From NCBI GenBank assembly GCA_963706885.1, contig CAVPNX010000021.1, positions 1 through 64,000 of the forward strand: a stretch of 64,000 nt of DNA, in the 5' to 3' direction. Origin of the DNA: Prado023 sp963706885. GTDB lineage: Bacteria; Actinomycetota; Actinomycetes; S36-B12; CAIYMF01. Positions 26,459-35,540 of this stretch are shown here, in pieces. The translations under genes were made by a program, and so were the position numbers. The notes under the pieces were generated by a model. It made no database searches. It was not told the DNA's origin and was given only the letters and a program-made list of their open reading frames with translations. The stretch's first letter is position 1. Every line of letters starts with the position of its first letter.

Positions 26459-26495
26459 GGTGCACCCCCGACTCGGCAAGGGCCGGGGGTGCACC
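26459..26495 (-). terminator. Strong 11-bp hairpin after the EIIBC gene
   Basis: GGTGCACCCCC (26459-26469) pairs perfectly with GGGGGTGCACC (26485-26495) around a 15-base loop, 11 bases after the permease stop. No U-tract follows, so it may act as a partial terminator or an mRNA 3'-end stabiliser that makes permease and kinase levels differ. Confidence 0.6.
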
Positions 26496-26506
26496 GGTCG
26501 GGGCCC

Positions 26507-28012
26507 TCAGGCCAGGTAGTCGAGCTCCTTGGCCTTGGGCAGTGCCACGGCCTCGATCTCCTCCTCGGTCATCTCCTGCTCGGCCTCCTTGGCGAAGCCG
26601 CGGGCCTTGGTGATCGCGAACGTCGCGGCCATCGCGACGCTGATCGAGATGGCCATCCCGACGAAGTACATCGGGATCTTCTCCGGTGTGACCAGGGCGG
26701 TGCCTGGTACGCCCGTGGCACCGATGCTGGTCATCGTGACGTCCTGCCACACCACGAAGGCACCCGCGCACCCACCGCCGAGCAACGCGCCCAGGAAGGG
26801 TGTCAGCAACCTCAGGTTCACGCCGAAGATGGCAGGTTCGGTGATGCCGAGGAAGGCCGACACAGCCGACGGGATCGCGATGTCCTTGATCTTCGTCGCA
26901 CGGTGACGGATGAGGAAGTAGGCCGCAAGGGCGGCACCACCCTGGGCCACGTTGGACATCGACCAGATCGGCAGCAGCGGGTTGGCGCCCGTATCGGTCA
27001 GCAGGCCCAGCTCGACCGCGTGGAACGAGTGGTGCACGCCGGTGATCACCAGCAGCGAGTAGGTGGCTCCCATGATGAACCCAGCCACGGGTCCGCCGAA
27101 TTCCAGGAGGTTGATGAAGAACTCCGAGATCAGCTCGCCAACCCACCGCATGACCGGGCCGATGACCAGGATGGTGGCGAAGCCGGTGGCGATGACGGCG
27201 AACAGCGGCGTGAACAGCATGTCCAGCACCGTCGGCATCCGCTTGTGCAGCCACTTCTCCACGATCGCCAGGAAGTACACCGCGAACAGGACCGGGAGCA
27301 CCGTGCCCTGATAGCCGATCTGCGCGACCTCCCAGCCGAACAGCGACCACGTCGGGATGGTGCCTTCAAGGGCAGCCTGGCCCTGGGCCCACGCGTTAAC
27401 CAAGTCCGGGTGGACCATGATCATGCCGATGACCGCGCCGAGGTACTGGTTGGCGCCGAACACCTTGGCAGCGCTGAACGCGATCAGGACCGGCAGGAAC
27501 ACGAACGCGGCGTTGGCGAACAGGTTGATCATCGCAGCGAGGTCGGCGATCGCCGGCCACTGCCCGATCATGTTCTCGTCATCGCCGAGCCACGGCCAGA
27601 GCCCGGGCTGGGCCAGCAGGTTGAACAGGCCCATCATCAGGCCCGACGCCACCAGAGCCGGGATCAGAGGGACGAAGATGTCCGACAGCGTCTTGACGAA
27701 GCGCTGAGCCGGGTTCATGTGCGCGGCGGCGGCCTTCTTGACCTCCTCCATGCTGGCTTCCTGGATGTTGGTCATCTTCGCAAGCTCGTCGTGGACCTTG
27801 TTCACGGTCCCGGGGCCGAGGATGATCTGGTACTGCCCGCCGGCTGTGAACGACCCAGCCACGGCCTCGATCTTCTCCACAGCTTTCTTGTCCGCCTTGG
27901 TCTCGTCGACGAGCACGAGCCGCAGGCGTGTTGCGCAATGGGCGTAGCTCGCGATGTTCCCGGGCCCGCCCACGTCGGTCAGGATCTGTTCTGCGATCCC
28001 CTTGTAGTCCAT
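26507..28012 (-). CDS. scrA: PTS sucrose-type EIIBC permease
   Basis: 501 residues. The N-terminal EIIB domain has the phosphorylated Cys in SYAHCATRLRLVL (about residue 26) and the GPGTVNKVHDEL segment. The EIIC domain has about ten helices, with the family motif FLGITEPAIFGVNLRLLTPF and VHHSFHAVEL. There is no EIIA domain, so a separate EIIA(Glc)-like protein must supply phosphate. It transports and phosphorylates sucrose (or a related disaccharide), feeding GH32 and fructokinase. AGGAGAGG precedes the ATG at 28012; the upstream in-frame extension has no better signal. The adjacent regulator and operators suggest substrate induction. Confidence 0.92.
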   Translation of the reverse strand: MDYKGIAEQILTDVGGPGNIASYAHCATRLRLVLVDETKADKKAVEKIEAVAGSFTAGGQYQIILGPGTVNKVHDELAKMTNIQEASMEEVKKAAAAHMNPAQRFVKTLSDIFVPLIPALVASGLMMGLFNLLAQPGLWPWLGDDENMIGQWPAIADLAAMINLFANAAFVFLPVLIAFSAAKVFGANQYLGAVIGMIMVHPDLVNAWAQGQAALEGTIPTWSLFGWEVAQIGYQGTVLPVLFAVYFLAIVEKWLHKRMPTVLDMLFTPLFAVIATGFATILVIGPVMRWVGELISEFFINLLEFGGPVAGFIMGATYSLLVITGVHHSFHAVELGLLTDTGANPLLPIWSMSNVAQGGAALAAYFLIRHRATKIKDIAIPSAVSAFLGITEPAIFGVNLRLLTPFLGALLGGGCAGAFVVWQDVTMTSIGATGVPGTALVTPEKIPMYFVGMAISISVAMAATFAITKARGFAKEAEQEMTEEEIEAVALPKAKELDYLA

Positions 28013-28125
28013 CCCTGCACCTCTCCTGGGGTGTGGAGCCGCCCGCATCCTTCTGCGATCTCACCGGCAGGTCGCCGGATCTCGTTGTGCGGCTCGTCCT
28101 CAGTATGGTACGCGCGCTGGGCGAA

Positions 28126-28139
28126 TGCAAGCGCTTACA
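28126..28139. promoter_or_regulatory. LacI-type operator
   Basis: TGCAAGCGCTTACA is a near-palindrome of the LacI/GalR family type (central AAGCGCTT). It lies 113 bases upstream of the EIIBC start, in the divergent intergenic region shared with the regulator, and is a likely binding site for the adjacent LacI-family protein. Confidence 0.6.
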
Positions 28140-28154
28140 ACAGGTATGTGCAAG

Positions 28155-28174
28155 AGTGTGATTGAGAACACACT
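28155..28174. promoter_or_regulatory. CRP/Crp-type inverted repeat upstream of the sucrose genes
   Basis: AGTGTG and CACACT flank an eight-base spacer, and within it TGTGA-N6-ACACA (28157-28172) matches the CRP half-site layout TGTGA-N6-TCACA with one mismatch. Actinobacterial Crp/GlxR proteins use this motif. It may link sucrose use to cAMP-dependent catabolite control. Confidence 0.45.
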
Positions 28175-28229
28175 GTTGCGCGCGGGTCAGGACGACGACA
28201 CCATGGGTCCTTCACGCCATTGACCTCAT

Positions 28230-28249
28230 AACGCTTACATGATAGCGTT
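28230..28249. promoter_or_regulatory. Second LacI-type operator pair near the regulator start
   Basis: AACGCT (28230-28235) and AGCGTT (28244-28249) form an inverted repeat with an eight-base spacer, and each half sits in a TTACA context like the first operator. It lies 40 bases upstream of the regulator ATG, so it probably serves autoregulation. Confidence 0.55.
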
Positions 28250-28289
28250 TACAGCGTGACGAGTAGTAGTGCATTCACTGGGGTGTCGT

Positions 28290-29396
28290 ATGTCAACTGA
28301 CGGCCAGGTGAACCGCACGCGGCCGGGTGCAGGCGCGAATATCGAGGCAGTGGCGCGGCTGGCCGGTGTGTCCACGGCGACGGTGTCCCGGGCGCTGCGC
28401 GGCCTGCCCAACGTGTCGGCGCAGACCAGGTCCCGGGTGCTCAAGGCTGCCAGCGACCTGGACTACGTCAGCTCCCCGAGTGCCTCACGGCTGGCCAGCG
28501 GGCAGACCCACTCGATCGGGGTGGTCGCCCCCTACCTTGGTCGCTGGTTCTTCGGCCAGGTGCTGTCCGGGGCCGAGGAGGTGCTCCGCGCGGCAGGGTA
28601 CGACGTGCTGCTGTACGCGCTGCCCGACGAGGTGTCGCGGGCGGGCTTCTTCACGCGCATGCCGCTTCGCCGCAGGGTCGACGGGGTCCTGGTCCTGACT
28701 CTGCCCATGGAGGTCCCGGAGATCGAGCAGCTGCGAGCCCTCGGGGTACCCATCGCATCGGTGGGTGTCCCTGGGACGGGGGTCTCCTGCGTCTCCATCG
28801 ATGATGCTGCCGCGGCGCGGGTCGCGGTCAACCACCTGGTCAATCTCGGCCATGAGGCGATCGCCCTGATCGGTGGCGGTCCGAGCGAACCCCTGCACTT
28901 CACGGTGCCCAACGACCGACTCGCCGGGTACCGGGGGGCCATGGCCGACGCGGGCCTCCCGGTACCGGACGGGTACGAGGTTGACGGGGCCTTCACCTTC
29001 ACCGGCGGGGAGGCGGCCATGGCCAGTCTGCTCTCCCTGCCGAATCCGCCCACTGCTGTCTTCGCGGAGTCCGACGAGATGGCCTTGGGCGCCATGCGTG
29101 CGATTCGCCACTCCGGCCTGAGGTGCCCCGATGACATCAGCATCGTCGGGTTCGACGACCACGAGCTTGCCGAGATGGTGGACCTCACCACGATCGCCCA
29201 GCCGGTCCACGAGCAGGGCCGGCTCGCCGCACAGCTGCTCCTGGACGCGATTGCCGGGGCCGAGGCCATGGATAGGCAGCTACCGATCCGGATCGTCCCC
29301 CGGTCAAGCACCTGCCCGCCCGGGGGTGGTCGCCGCCACCGGGTCCCTGGGACGGGCGCGCGCTCAGAGCCGGCGGGACCCCAGCGACCTCAGTGA
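28290..29396 (+). CDS. LacI-family transcriptional regulator of the sucrose genes
   Basis: 368 residues: an N-terminal helix-turn-helix (NIEAVARLAGVSTATVSRAL, the LacI hallmark), then a hinge (VLKAASDLDYVSSPSASRL) and a periplasmic-binding-protein-like sensor domain (IGVVAPYLGRWFFG; ISIVGFDDHELAEM). The start is ATG 28290 (MSTDGQVN). It diverges from the permease gene and is probably its repressor, released by a sucrose-derived sugar. The C-terminus after RSSTCPP is Gly/Arg-rich and not typical, so a small indel near the end is possible. Confidence 0.9.
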   Translation: MSTDGQVNRTRPGAGANIEAVARLAGVSTATVSRALRGLPNVSAQTRSRVLKAASDLDYVSSPSASRLASGQTHSIGVVAPYLGRWFFGQVLSGAEEVLRAAGYDVLLYALPDEVSRAGFFTRMPLRRRVDGVLVLTLPMEVPEIEQLRALGVPIASVGVPGTGVSCVSIDDAAAARVAVNHLVNLGHEAIALIGGGPSEPLHFTVPNDRLAGYRGAMADAGLPVPDGYEVDGAFTFTGGEAAMASLLSLPNPPTAVFAESDEMALGAMRAIRHSGLRCPDDISIVGFDDHELAEMVDLTTIAQPVHEQGRLAAQLLLDAIAGAEAMDRQLPIRIVPRSSTCPPGGGRRHRVPGTGARSEPAGPQRPQ

Positions 29397-29522
29397 CCGC
29401 AGACAGTCGGGAGGTCGCGCCCGATCGAGGACGCGGAAGCATTCAGCGGATCGGACGCGCGCGCTGGCAGGCCTTGCGACCCCGCGCTACCGTGGCCGGG
29501 TGATCGCGGGTCGGAGCCTGGG

Positions 29523-30041
29523 ATGAGCCGGCGATACGTCCTGTTCGCTGCCGCGTACAGGTCCGGTCCGCTGGCCCTCGACGGGTTGCGGGTGCTCAGC
29601 TCGGCGAGCCGGGATGAGGTCGCCGGATCCGGGCTGCTCCACCGGTCCGAGGACGGCCGGACGACGTTGGAGAGCGCCGGTGGTTCCTCCCTCGTGCGCG
29701 CTGCGGCCCTCGGGCTCGTCGTGGGCCTGGCCGCGGGGCTGGGCACCCGACTCATGTGGATCACGGGCCTGATCGGGGCGGTCATCGGTGCGGTGGTCGG
29801 CTACCACGACCGGACGACTGAGGCGCGCGAGCTCGGCAGCCTCGTCGGCGAGCTGGTGCCATCAGGCGGCTGCGCCGTCGTTGCCGTCGCCGAGCAGGGC
29901 CTGGCCGGGCGCCTGTCGCAGCAGTTCGACCTCGCCCATGCCACCTGCATGATCCCGATCTCGGGCCGACGGATGTCCGAGCTCGCGCGGCGGATGGCCA
30001 CGGGGAACCCTGACGTCCTGAAGGCCCTCGACGATCACTGA
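29523..30041 (+). CDS. DUF1269-like membrane protein
   Basis: 172 residues. A soluble N-terminal half (LLHRSEDGRTTLESAGG) is followed by two hydrophobic segments (AAALGLVVGLAAGLG; LIGAVIGAVVGYHDR) and a C-terminal half containing LVPSGGCAVVAVAEQ. This layout resembles the DUF1269 group of membrane proteins of unknown role. The ATG at 29523 overlaps a Gly-rich upstream region with no strong ribosome site. It is followed on the same strand by a 67-residue membrane protein. Confidence 0.55.
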   Translation: MSRRYVLFAAAYRSGPLALDGLRVLSSASRDEVAGSGLLHRSEDGRTTLESAGGSSLVRAAALGLVVGLAAGLGTRLMWITGLIGAVIGAVVGYHDRTTEARELGSLVGELVPSGGCAVVAVAEQGLAGRLSQQFDLAHATCMIPISGRRMSELARRMATGNPDVLKALDDH

Positions 30042-30116
30042 CCTCCAGGTGCAGCGACCGCTGCCTCGGCGGTGTGTGCGATGATCCAGCCTGGCCCGTG
30101 GGGAGGTGCGGAGCGG

Positions 30117-30320
30117 ATGTCGTCACCTGAGGAGCCGAACCCGCGACGGGTGAGGTGGTCGTGGCAGGCCCTCGGGGGTCTGGTCCTGATCGCCGCATAC
30201 CTGCTGCTGCTCAACGCGGTGTACCGCTCCGGCAACGAGATCCTCGCGCTCGCGCTGCTGGCCGTTGGGCTCGTGGCTCCCGGGGCCTGGCAGGTGCGCC
30301 GCAGCCGTTCCCGGGACTGA
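30117..30320 (+). CDS. Small single-pass or two-pass membrane protein
   Basis: 67 residues with a hydrophobic core (ALGGLVLIAAYLLLLNAVYRS, then EILALALLAVGLVAPGAW) and basic ends. I set the start at ATG 30117 (MSSPEEPN); a longer upstream frame gives no recognisable sequence. Function unknown. It ends 28 bases before the convergent alpha-amylase stop. Confidence 0.5.
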   Translation: MSSPEEPNPRRVRWSWQALGGLVLIAAYLLLLNAVYRSGNEILALALLAVGLVAPGAWQVRRSRSRD

Positions 30321-30348
30321 CGGTCACCGGTCACCTCATCCTGTGGCA

Positions 30349-31809
30349 TCAGCGGCTGACCCAGATCGACACCCCCCGACCCGGGCAGCGGAACTCGGCC
30401 GACCCTGCGGAGTCGGTCGTGATCGCGTTCGGGATGGCCCCGGTGGCGTCGGTGAAGGTCACGTGGGGCCGGCCGGTGGCGAACTCCTGCACCCCGTCCC
30501 CTCCGTTGCTCATCAGGACCACCACCGTGAGGTCATCCCCGCGGCGCACCCACCCGATCACGTTCGAGTGGTCGAACGCGTCGGCCTGCTCCGCGTCGCC
30601 GAGGTCGCGCCGCAACCCCAGGCAGACGTCGAGGAACGCCCGGTGCGAGGCCATCTCGACGTCGACGGGTTCCTCGCCCCAGCGCTGCTCGGTGTACGCA
30701 GCGCCGTCGTAGTCGGCCTGGAACACGCACGGGAAGCCCTCGCGGCGCAGCAGGATCAGCGCGTAGGCCAGCGGCTTGAACCAGTCAGCGACCGGCGACT
30801 CCAGCGCCTGCATCGGCTGCGAGTCGTGGTTGTCCACGAAGGTCACGGCCATGTCGTGGCGAGCAGCCACCAGCGTCCCGTCGAAGATCGTGCGCAGGTC
30901 GAACCCGTCGCCCTCGATGCCGGCGCGGTGGAATGCGAAGTGCAGCGGCACGTCGAACAGCATCATCCGGTCGCCGACCGCCGCCAGGAACCACTCGAGC
31001 GCTGCGAGGTCGGCACTCCAGTACTCGGCGACCACCGGGATCTCCCGGCCGGAGTGCGCGCGCAGGGCGTCGAGGTAGATCGGCAGCACCCACGCGGGGA
31101 TGTGCTTGACCGCGTCGAGTCGCAGGCCGTCGACGCCGGTGGTGTCCAGGTACCAGGCAGCCCAGTCGATGGTCATCTCCTGGACCTCGGGGTTGGACTG
31201 GTCGACGTCGCAGCCCATCAGGTAGGCGTAGTTGCCGAACTCGTCGGCGACGTGATCGTCGAACGTCTTGCCCTCGAACAGGTAGATCGTGTCCCACTCG
31301 TCGGGGTGGCGCTCATCGAAGTCCACGGCGTCGAAGTGCCGGTGGTCGAGGGTGCGCTCGTCGTACGCCCCGCCGCGGCCGGCGAAATCGAAACGCGTCC
31401 ACACCTCCACCTCGCGGGTCGGCCCGGACGGCCGGCTGCGGTCGTGCGTGGAGTGCGGGGTCGCCCGGATCACCTCAGCGCCGTCGGCGCCGAGCCGGTG
31501 GTTCCAGACGATGTCGGCGTAGACCGCGATGCCTGTCGCCTGCAGCGCGTGGATCGCCGCGAGGTACTCGGCCCTCGTGCCGTACTTGGTCGGGATGGTG
31601 CCCTTCTGGTCGAACTCGCCGAGGTCGTACATGTCGTAGACGCCGTAGCCCACGTCATAGCCGCCGACGTGGCCCTTGTAGGCCGGCGGCAGCCACAGGG
31701 CGGTGAAGCCCGCCCCGGCCAGCTCGTCGGCCCGTGCTGCGACCTCGCGCCACAGGGTCCCGCCCGGGGGCAGGTACCAGTGGAAGGCCTGCAGCATCAC
31801 CCCGGTCAT
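30349..31809 (-). CDS. Cytoplasmic GH13 alpha-amylase
   Basis: 486 residues without a signal peptide, starting MTGVMLQAFHWYLPPGG, typical of the intracellular subfamily GH13_5. Conserved regions: I, YADIVWNHRL; II, GLRLDAVKHI with nucleophile Asp; III, VVAEYWSADL with acid/base Glu; IV, FVDNHDSQPM with the stabilising Asp. It hydrolyses alpha-1,4-glucan. It lies 19 bases after the repeat protein's stop on the same strand, possibly one operon. Confidence 0.92.
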   Translation of the reverse strand: MTGVMLQAFHWYLPPGGTLWREVAARADELAGAGFTALWLPPAYKGHVGGYDVGYGVYDMYDLGEFDQKGTIPTKYGTRAEYLAAIHALQATGIAVYADIVWNHRLGADGAEVIRATPHSTHDRSRPSGPTREVEVWTRFDFAGRGGAYDERTLDHRHFDAVDFDERHPDEWDTIYLFEGKTFDDHVADEFGNYAYLMGCDVDQSNPEVQEMTIDWAAWYLDTTGVDGLRLDAVKHIPAWVLPIYLDALRAHSGREIPVVAEYWSADLAALEWFLAAVGDRMMLFDVPLHFAFHRAGIEGDGFDLRTIFDGTLVAARHDMAVTFVDNHDSQPMQALESPVADWFKPLAYALILLRREGFPCVFQADYDGAAYTEQRWGEEPVDVEMASHRAFLDVCLGLRRDLGDAEQADAFDHSNVIGWVRRGDDLTVVVLMSNGGDGVQEFATGRPHVTFTDATGAIPNAITTDSAGSAEFRCPGRGVSIWVSR

Positions 31810-31828
31810 GGCGTTCGCATCCGGTCAG

Positions 31829-32164
31829 CTACGGGCGGGCTGGGGCGAGGCTTCTGGACGCATGCCGGGTACCCGTGCTGGCGCGGCGGTTGCGGTAGGC
31901 GCCCACGGCGAGGACCGCCACTGCCGACCCCACGCACGCCACGGCCACGAACGAGCCGACTGAGGCCACCGACAGGCAGGACCCGACCGACCCGACGCTG
32001 AGCACCGAGCCCACCGACCCGACACTCAACGCGGAGCCGACCGACCCGACGCTGAGCACCGAGCCCACCGACCCGACGCTGAGCACCGAGCCGCGGCTGC
32101 GGATGGACAGGACCGACTGCCTCGACTCGGCGCCCCATCTCGCAGTCACGGTCGCGGTTGCCAT
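31829..32164 (-). CDS. Repeat-rich membrane protein with Ser/Val/Gly/Leu heptads
   Basis: 111 residues from ATG 32164 (MATATVTARWGAESRQSV). The middle consists of tandem repeats of the form SVLSVGSVG, then a Leu/Ala/Val-rich segment (VASVGSFVAVACVGSAVAVLAVGA) and a basic tail. It looks like a glycine-zipper or hydrophobic repeat protein spanning or coating the membrane; similar proteins occur in actinobacteria, with no known function that I can name. The start lacks a strong ribosome site. Confidence 0.5.
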   Translation of the reverse strand: MATATVTARWGAESRQSVLSIRSRGSVLSVGSVGSVLSVGSVGSALSVGSVGSVLSVGSVGSCLSVASVGSFVAVACVGSAVAVLAVGAYRNRRASTGTRHASRSLAPARP

Positions 32165-32221
32165 GCCTGATGGTCGCACTGACGGCGGCGGAAGTCGCGG
32201 CCTGGCGGCTACCCTGACCGG

Positions 32222-32987
32222 ATGAGGTGGCTGGTGCGCGGCGAGGAGCAGGTGCCGACCGGCCGGGAGTGGTTGACCGGGGCCGAGGCCGCGCGCGCGG
32301 GGTCGATGCGCTTCACGAAGCGCCGCAACGAGTACCTGGTGCGCCGGTACGCCGGCAAGTGCGCGGTGGCCGCAGCGGTCGGGATGCCCGAGGACCCGCC
32401 CAGCCTGGGGCGCATCGGGGTCCTGAACCGCAGGACGGGGGCGCCCTATCGTGGAGGTCGACGGGCAGCCGCTGGGGCTGGACATCTCGCTGACCGACCG
32501 CGCCGGCTGGGCGGTCTGCCTGGTCGGGCCGGACCTCGGAGCGGTCGGCGTCGACCTGGAGATCGTCGAGCCGCGCAGTGCGGGCTTCGTGCGCGACTTC
32601 CTGACGCCCCCGGAGCAGGCCGTCGTCGCGGGCGCCCCCGGCGCCGACGGGCACGACGCGGCGGCGAACCTGATCTGGTCGGCCAAGGAGAGCGCGCTGA
32701 AGGTGCTGCGCACCGGCCTGCGCGCGGACACCCGGACCGTCGAGGTGAACCTCGAGGACCCGGCGGGGATCACGAACGGGGCCGACCGATCGGATGGGTG
32801 GCAGCGCCTCACCGTCTCCTCGGGGGACACCCGGTTCCCGGGTTGGTGGCGCCGGGACGGGGTGTTCCTGCTCACCATGGTCGCCGCGACCGGCCTGGCC
32901 GAGCCGCCGCAGGTGCTGCCCGGCTCAGCCGACCTGACCCAGGCCGAGCCGATCCACTCCTGGGTGACCCACCCGCTGGTGGAGTAG
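32222..32987 (+). CDS. Sfp-type 4'-phosphopantetheinyl transferase (frameshifted)
   Basis: Transfers the phosphopantetheine arm of CoA to carrier proteins. In one frame: MRWLVRGEEQVPTGREWLTG and RFTKRRNEYLVRRY. In the next, after an indel near 32449: LDISLTDRAGWAVCLVG, the Mg-binding GAVGVDLEIVEPRS and the catalytic WSAKESALKVLRTGL. About 255 residues when repaired, normal for Sfp/PptT-like enzymes. It converges on the carboxylase gene, 12 bases from its stop, so it is next to the synthase operon and is the obvious activator of the five ACPs. Confidence 0.85.
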
Positions 32988-32999
32988 CACGCGGCAGTC

Positions 33000-35540
33000 C
33001 TACCCGCCGGACTCCTCCTTGGCGATGCCGCGCTCGAGGGCGTCGATGACGTAGGGGCGCAGGTCGGCCGGGGAGATGATCCGGTCCACCGACCCCATCG
33101 CCAGGGCCCGGTCGATCGTGTGCACCGCGTCGAACTCGCCCGCAGCCTCGCCGAGCTTCTCCGAGCGCACCTGCTCGGTGATCTCGGCCAGCCGCGCCCG
33201 CCGCTCGGTCGCCTCAGCGCCGGTGGTCCCGACCAGCAGCTTCTTGGCCGCGACCACGCGGGGATCAGCGTCCACCCGCCCGCGGACCTCACGGGCGAAC
33301 ACGGTTGCCGCTGCCGGCGCGCCGCCGATCACCGAGGCGTACGAGCCTTCGACGGCGACGACCTCCATCTGCGGGTTCAGCGCCTTGGAGAACACCACGA
33401 ACGCGCCACCGTGGTACCGCGAGATGACGACGAAGACGATCGGGCCCTTGAAGTTGGTGACCGCGCGGCCGATCTCCGCGCCGTACTCCAGCTGCCAGTG
33501 CCGCATCGACTCCGGGGACCCGTCGAACCCGGACAGGTTGGCCAGCACGACCAGCGGCCGGTTGCCGCTGGCGGAGGTCACCGCACGGGCGGTCTTGCGC
33601 GAGGCCTGCGGGAACAGGGTGCCCGACGTCCACGACGGCGGGCCGTCGGCCGGCACGAACCCGCGCCGGGCGATCGGCCGGGACTCCAGGCCCAACATGC
33701 AGACGCTGATCCCCCCGACCCGCGCATCCCACACCACCGAGTTCTCGCCCCCGCGCCAGCGCTCCCAGCGCTCCAACGGCTCGCAGTCCTGGTCGGTCAC
33801 CGACCTCATCACCGACCGAACGTCGAAGGGCTTCTTGCGCTCGGGATTCATCTCGGCCGAGAACACGTCGCCCACGACGGTGAAGTCGCAGTCCGGGACG
33901 GCCGCGTGCGGGAACGGCCGCACGTCGCGGTTGTCGGGGTCGGTCGTCGCGATCCGGCGCGGGAACCGCTCGCCGGGCTTCACGTAGGTGTACTCGTAGT
34001 GGTGCAGCAGCAGCTCGCAGGCGTCGGCCAGCGACGGCGCCCAGTACTGCGCCTGGCCGTTGGGGCCCATCACCCGCTCGTAGCCACCGATCCCGAAGTT
34101 GTCGTCGGCCGACACCCCACCGGAGAAGTCCAGGGCCTGCTTGCCGGTGAGGACCATCGAGCTGCCCGGGGTCATGATCAGGATGCCGCGGGTGTGCATC
34201 AGCATCGTGGCCTCGGCGTTCCAGTACGGCTGGCCGCCGACGTTGATGCCGGTGACGACGATGTTGATCTCACCGCCGCCCTGGGTGAACTCGATGATCC
34301 TGCGCAACGTCAGCGCGATCCAGTCCATGTTCTCGGTGCCGGACTCCATCGAGATCAGCGCACCGGAGGAGACGGCGAACCACTCCACGGGCACGCCCAT
34401 GTCGGCGGCCAGGGCCAGGGCGGCGTTCACGATCCGGCACTCGGGCTCGGCGAGGTTGCCAAGTCCCCGGGTCGGGTCGGACAGCATGATCACCCGGGTC
34501 ATGCCCTCGGGGTAGGCCTCCGTGTAGGTCGTGAGCAACCCGACCACGAGGTTCGAGCTGTTCAGGCCCGGCTCCCGCATGACCGGAACGAGGACCTCGC
34601 CGGTCTCGTCGAGGTCGTGCTCGACGAAGTGCGCGGGGAGGAACTTGCCGACCGTGCCGGGCTGCGGGGCGAACATCCGCAGGATCTCGAACGGGTAGGG
34701 CACGCCGAACCGTTGCGCGGTGAGCACCTTCTGGCGGTAGCGCGTGAGCGGACGCACGATGTCGTCGCGGACGGGCTCCTCGGTGACGGTGACGGCCCGG
34801 TTGAGGATGCCGTCCACGTTGAGCACGGTCGGCCGCAGCGTCCCGTCGGGCTCGGGGATCGCGGTGCGCAGGACCACGAGCTCCAGTCCGGCGCCCCCGG
34901 CCAGCGGGATCATCATCTCGGCCAGGTCCGACCAGTGCTCCTGGGGCACCGTCCACGGGGGGCGTACGAACAGGGTGATCCGGTTGGCCTGCGGGCGTCC
35001 GCGCTCCGGGAAGGTGGCCCGGGCGCGGCGCATGGCGATGATTGCCTGCAGGCCCATGCGCCACAGCGTGGGGTAGCTCGGGGCGCCTCCGCGGGAGTCG
35101 GGCACGACGGTCATGTCGCGCACCTCGGCCAGCGCGAACAGCCGATGGTCCTTGGGGTTGTCGCGGGCCACGCCGTGGAACAGGTACACGTCCTCCATGG
35201 AGGGAAGGCGCGTCAGGTCGAAGTTCTCCAGGCGCCACAGCTCGAGGCGCTTGGCCAGCATCGGGTGCAGGTTGCGGTAGAACCGGTCCTCGGCCAGCGC
35301 GCCGTCCTCGCCGGTGCGGAACGTGAAGTACTGGGTCTGGTTCTCCGGATCGATGTCGGGGGCCGTGCTCGACACGGTCACATCCAGGCGCCAGAGCGGC
35401 CTGCCGAGGTCCCAGGCCCCGACCTTCTCGGCGACGAGCGCAGACAGGTCGTCGCCGTTGGGCTGGCTCTCGGATCGCCACATCATGACGTCGACGACCG
35501 GGTTGCGGCTCGGGTCCACGTCGGCCAGGTGGCGGGCCAC
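33000..35540 (-). CDS. Acyl-CoA carboxylase, carboxyltransferase half (frameshifted continuation)
   Basis: This continues the frame at 34270-37875; one extra G in a homopolymer near 35557 shifts it. It contains the central ACC region (LELWRLENFDLTRLPSMEDV) and the two carboxyltransferase halves: EILRMFAPQPGTVGKFLPAH, then IISMESGTENMDW (read here as ISMESGTENM), INIVVTGINVGGQPYWNAEA, and finally LSGFDGSPESMRHWQ and ISRYHGGAFVVFSKALNP. The crotonase fold and acyl-CoA binding stretches are intact. The order resembles eukaryotic multidomain ACC and differs from split bacterial AccD. It presumably makes malonyl- or methylmalonyl-CoA. The stop lies 12 bases from the phosphopantetheinyl transferase stop. 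Confidence 0.82.
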   Translation of the reverse strand: MARHLADVDPSRNPVVDVMMWRSESQPNGDDLSALVAEKVGAWDLGRPLWRLDVTVSSTAPDIDPENQTQYFTFRTGEDGALAEDRFYRNLHPMLAKRLELWRLENFDLTRLPSMEDVYLFHGVARDNPKDHRLFALAEVRDMTVVPDSRGGAPSYPTLWRMGLQAIIAMRRARATFPERGRPQANRITLFVRPPWTVPQEHWSDLAEMMIPLAGGAGLELVVLRTAIPEPDGTLRPTVLNVDGILNRAVTVTEEPVRDDIVRPLTRYRQKVLTAQRFGVPYPFEILRMFAPQPGTVGKFLPAHFVEHDLDETGEVLVPVMREPGLNSSNLVVGLLTTYTEAYPEGMTRVIMLSDPTRGLGNLAEPECRIVNAALALAADMGVPVEWFAVSSGALISMESGTENMDWIALTLRRIIEFTQGGGEINIVVTGINVGGQPYWNAEATMLMHTRGILIMTPGSSMVLTGKQALDFSGGVSADDNFGIGGYERVMGPNGQAQYWAPSLADACELLLHHYEYTYVKPGERFPRRIATTDPDNRDVRPFPHAAVPDCDFTVVGDVFSAEMNPERKKPFDVRSVMRSVTDQDCEPLERWERWRGGENSVVWDARVGGISVCMLGLESRPIARRGFVPADGPPSWTSGTLFPQASRKTARAVTSASGNRPLVVLANLSGFDGSPESMRHWQLEYGAEIGRAVTNFKGPIVFVVISRYHGGAFVVFSKALNPQMEVVAVEGSYASVIGGAPAAATVFAREVRGRVDADPRVVAAKKLLVGTTGAEATERRARLAEITEQVRSEKLGEAAGEFDAVHTIDRALAMGSVDRIISPADLRPYVIDALERGIAKEESGG

